Assembly (NCBI GenBank): GCA_051867975.1
Contig: JBJDZM010000067.1
Coordinates: forward strand, 1-42,682
Direction of reading: 5' to 3'
From: SVTX01 sp051867975
Lineage (GTDB): Bacteria; Bacillota; Clostridia; Oscillospirales; CAG-272
DNA length: 42,682 bases
Made by a program: the position numbers and the translations under genes. The notes beneath the pieces are model-generated. The model did not search any database. It was not told the origin of the DNA and worked only from the letters and a program-made list of their open reading frames with translations. Below, piece after piece: positions 39,895 through 42,682 of this stretch (position 1 is the stretch's first letter; each line of letters opens with the position of its first letter).

Positions 39895-42682
39895 ATGGAT
39901 AAGAATATAGTAATCAAGGGCGCGCGCGTCCACAATTTAAAAAACATCGACGTTACGATACCGAGGGACAAGCTGGTTGTCCTGTCGGGACTTTCGGGAA
40001 GCGGAAAATCGTCTTTGGCTTTTGATACCGTGTATGCAGAAGGGCATAGACGGTTTGTTGAGTCGCTTTCAAGCTATGCGAGAATGTTCCTCGGTCAGAT
40101 GGACAAGCCCGATGTTGACTCGATTGACGGTCTGTCCCCCGCAATATCGATAGACCAGAAAACAACGTCCAAAAACCCGCGTTCGACGGTGGGAACGGTA
40201 ACCGAGATATATGACTATTTAAGGCTTTTGTACGCACGGATCGGCGTACCGCACTGCCCGATCTGCGGAAAAGAGATAAGAAGGCAGAGCGTTGACACGA
40301 TAATTGAACGGATCCTGAAGCTCCCCGAGGGTGAGCGCTTTTTGGTCGTCGCTCCCGTCGTCAGGGCACAAAAGGGAATGCATGAAAAGGTCTTTGCCGA
40401 TGCGAAAAAGAGCGGATTTGTCCGCGTCCGGGTTGACGGCATTTTGTATGACCTCTCGGAAGAAATTAAGCTTGATAAAAACAAGAAGCACTCGATTGAG
40501 GTGGTCGTTGACCGACTCGTGATGCGTGAGGGAATACGCCCGCGTCTTTCCGATTCGGTTGAGACTGCGCTCTCGCTTGCGGACGGACATCTCTTGATAG
40601 TACCCGTCAAGCGCGGAGAGGAGGAGAGCGAGGGCGAGGTGCTTTCGTTTTCACAGTCGTATGCATGCGAGGAACACGGCATTTCGGTGGGCGAATTTGA
40701 GCCGAGAATGTTCTCATTTAACAATCCGCAGGGCGCATGCCCTCACTGCTCGGGACTCGGCGAGACGAGAAGGATCTCGGTCGAGAGAATAATTCCCAAC
40801 AAAAATCTTTCGCTTTCCGAGGGTGCGATAAACGTCAACGGCTTTAAGAGCCTTGAGGAGGAGAGCTGGAACGGCCCTCTTTTCCGCGCGGTCGGCGAGA
40901 GATTCGGTTTTACGCTCGACATGCCGATAAAAGACTTTTCCGAGAAGGCATACGAGGTGCTTTTGTACGGCTCGGGAACCGAAAAATACGAAGTGACACG
41001 CTTCTTCGGCGGAGAAGCACATGAAAAGAAGACGACATTTGACGGCGTTATAAAAATGATGGAGCAGAGACTCCAATACGGCATGAGCGCCGATTATTAC
41101 GAGCAGTTTATCGAAGAGACCGACTGCGAATTTTGCCACGGACAGAGACTCAACCCAATGTCGTTGGCAGTCACCGTCGGCGGAAAAAACATTCACGAAT
41201 TCTGCTCTATGTCGGTGAAGGATGCGCTTGATTTCATAAATTCACTTGAACTTTCCGAAACCGAGCTTGCAATTGCGCGCGAGATACTCAAGGAGATACG
41301 CGCGCGGCTTGGATTTCTGGTCAGCGTCGGACTTGACTATCTCACGCTTGCGAGAAAGGCAGGCACGCTGTCGGGCGGTGAGGCGCAGAGAATAAGACTT
41401 GCGACGCAGATAGGCTCTTCGCTCGTCGGTGTGCTTTACATCCTTGACGAGCCGAGCATAGGTCTGCATCAGCGTGACAATTCAAAGCTTATTGCAACGC
41501 TCAAAAAGCTCCGCGACCTCGGCAACACGGTCATTGTCGTCGAGCATGACGAGGAGACTATGGAGGAGTCGGACTATATCATCGACATCGGTCCCGGCGC
41601 GGGAATTCACGGCGGAGAGGTAGTAGCCTTCGGTACGCCCGAAGAGGTCAAGCAAAATGAAAAATCGCTGACGGGCGCATATCTTTCGGGCAGAAAGAGA
41701 ATTGCAGTTCCCGAAACACGTCGCGAAGGCAACGGACACTTTCTCACGGTCAAGGGCGCGGCAGAGCATAACCTGAAGAAGATCGACGTGAAGATTCCGC
41801 TTGGAAAATTTGTTTGTGTGAGCGGTGTTTCGGGAAGCGGAAAATCTTCGCTCGTCAACGGCATACTCTATCCGAAGCTCGCGCATGACCTCAACCGCGC
41901 GATAGCATATCCCGGTAAGTGCGACGGAGTAGAGGGACTTGAAAACCTCGATAAGGTCATATGTATAGACCAAAGCCCGATTGGGCGCACACCCCGATCA
42001 AACCCCGCGACGTACACGGGGCTTTTCACCGACATCCGCGACCTCTTTGCTCAAACGAAGGATGCAAAGGCGAAGGGATATCTGCCGGGCAGATTTTCCT
42101 TTAACACAAAGGGCGGACGCTGTGAGGCGTGCGAGGGTGACGGTGTCAAGTGCATAGAGATGCACTTTTTGCCCGATGTTTACGTCACGTGTGATGTCTG
42201 CAAGGGCAAGCGGTACAACGCCGACACGCTTGAAGTCAAATACAAGGGCAAGAATATTTTTGACGTGCTTGACATGACGGTCGAAGAAGGACTTGCGTTC
42301 TTTGACGGTCTGCCGAAGATAACGAGAAAGCTCAAAACTCTCTGCGACGTCGGACTCGGATACATCAAGATAGGTCAGTCCTCGACGACGCTTTCGGGTG
42401 GCGAGGCACAGAGAGTAAAGCTTGCTACCGAGCTGTCCAAACGCTCGACGGGCAAGACGATATACATTCTTGACGAGCCGACGACGGGACTCCATACTGC
42501 CGACGTCGCAAAGTTGCTTGAGGTCTTGCAGATGATATGCGATGGCGGAAATACCGTGCTCGTTATCGAGCATAATCTCGACGTAATCAAGTGCGCCGAC
42601 CACATAATCGACTTAGGTCCCGAGGGCGGCGACGGCGGCGGACGCATCGTCGCAGAGGGTTCACCCGAAGAGGTTGCAGAGG
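39895..42682 (+). CDS. uvrA: excinuclease ABC subunit A, 3' end outside window
   Basis: UvrA is the damage-scanning ABC ATPase of excision repair. The visible 929 codons begin MDKNIVIKGARVHNLKNIDV and lack only about ten to twenty residues of the usual total. Two ABC modules are present: Walker A LSGLSGSGKSSLAFDT at about 32-47 and VSGVSGSGKSSLVNG at about 641-655. ABC signatures are TLSGGEAQRIRLATQ at about 493 and TLSGGEAQRVKLATE at about 835. Zinc-site cysteines occur in CPICGKEI, CPHCSGLGE and GGRCEACEGDG. The frame is open to the last base. No ribosome site precedes the ATG. Confidence 0.98.
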   Translation, partial: MDKNIVIKGARVHNLKNIDVTIPRDKLVVLSGLSGSGKSSLAFDTVYAEGHRRFVESLSSYARMFLGQMDKPDVDSIDGLSPAISIDQKTTSKNPRSTVGTVTEIYDYLRLLYARIGVPHCPICGKEIRRQSVDTIIERILKLPEGERFLVVAPVVRAQKGMHEKVFADAKKSGFVRVRVDGILYDLSEEIKLDKNKKHSIEVVVDRLVMREGIRPRLSDSVETALSLADGHLLIVPVKRGEEESEGEVLSFSQSYACEEHGISVGEFEPRMFSFNNPQGACPHCSGLGETRRISVERIIPNKNLSLSEGAINVNGFKSLEEESWNGPLFRAVGERFGFTLDMPIKDFSEKAYEVLLYGSGTEKYEVTRFFGGEAHEKKTTFDGVIKMMEQRLQYGMSADYYEQFIEETDCEFCHGQRLNPMSLAVTVGGKNIHEFCSMSVKDALDFINSLELSETELAIAREILKEIRARLGFLVSVGLDYLTLARKAGTLSGGEAQRIRLATQIGSSLVGVLYILDEPSIGLHQRDNSKLIATLKKLRDLGNTVIVVEHDEETMEESDYIIDIGPGAGIHGGEVVAFGTPEEVKQNEKSLTGAYLSGRKRIAVPETRREGNGHFLTVKGAAEHNLKKIDVKIPLGKFVCVSGVSGSGKSSLVNGILYPKLAHDLNRAIAYPGKCDGVEGLENLDKVICIDQSPIGRTPRSNPATYTGLFTDIRDLFAQTKDAKAKGYLPGRFSFNTKGGRCEACEGDGVKCIEMHFLPDVYVTCDVCKGKRYNADTLEVKYKGKNIFDVLDMTVEEGLAFFDGLPKITRKLKTLCDVGLGYIKIGQSSTTLSGGEAQRVKLATELSKRSTGKTIYILDEPTTGLHTADVAKLLEVLQMICDGGNTVLVIEHNLDVIKCADHIIDLGPEGGDGGGRIVAEGSPEEVAE

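Noticed and set aside
1..42682. CRISPR array, prophage or toxin-antitoxin module
   Set aside because: No regularly spaced repeats, phage structural genes, integrases or toxin-antitoxin pairs were seen.

Overview
The window is a stretch of a spore-forming Firmicute of the class Clostridia, most likely a gut-type Oscillospirales/Eubacteriales relative. The evidence is the ylbJ-yqfC-yqfD sporulation genes, the phoH-ybeY-era-recO order, T-box, THF and preQ1 riboswitches, TTGACA-N17-TATAAT promoters and GGAGG ribosome sites. A run of exactly 100 N flanked by a 55-bp duplicate shows this is a draft or metagenome assembly. I see no prophage, CRISPR array, complete insertion sequence or plasmid gene. 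Most of the window is core chromosome, so the novelty lies in the regulatory regions and in very small genes.

Layout. 1-3745 (+): possible SRP RNA tail, dnaX, ybaB/ebfC, recR, then a DUF3737 beta-helix protein. 3800-5953 (-): topB. 6166-8717 (+): a fakB-fakA (DegV-YloV) fatty acid kinase pair. 8788-11778 (-): an MBOAT acyltransferase followed by a DHHW/AlgX-like protein, an envelope O-acylation pair cut by the artificial gap. 11909-13972 (+): promoter, THF riboswitch, folT, folC. 13978-15342 (+): preQ1-I riboswitch, queT, DedA-type membrane protein. 15361-17558 (+): IS3-like palindrome, then a strong promoter overlaid with GGTAGGTA half-sites, two tiny cysteine-bearing ORFs, an HD-domain gene, a third tiny Cys-rich ORF and mnmA. 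17701-21864 (-): Cof-type HAD phosphatase and valS, with a valine-type T-box and tRNA-Thr(GGU) upstream. 21900-23084 (-): ylbJ. 23171-28592 (+): yqfC, yqfD, phoH, ybeY, a small membrane protein, era, recO. 28672-29588 (-): TIGR04086 membrane protein and yajC. 29809-34201 (+): rimM, trmD, a Wzy/O-antigen-ligase-like protein and two small single-pass proteins (DUF4330-like). 34374-42682 (+): HPr, uvrC, rsmD, coaD, uvrB and a uvrA that runs off the end.

How the genes work together. Excision repair (uvrC, then uvrB-uvrA, with a LexA-like box at uvrB) and recombination/replication genes (dnaX, ebfC, recR, recO, topB) form the largest group. Vitamin and precursor uptake is under riboswitch control: folate transport plus polyglutamylation, and queuosine-precursor transport. 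Translation and tRNA modification are represented by valS, mnmA, trmD, rimM, rsmD, era and ybeY.

The best candidate for something undescribed is 15450-17558. A tRNA 2-thiolation enzyme and an HD protein sit behind a palindromic operator and three very short ORFs rich in Cys codons, one with the run Cys-Arg-Cys-Phe-Cys next to the next gene's ribosome site. This looks like a sulfur- or cysteine-responsive leader cassette with a small thiol peptide. It is an inference and needs comparative and expression evidence.
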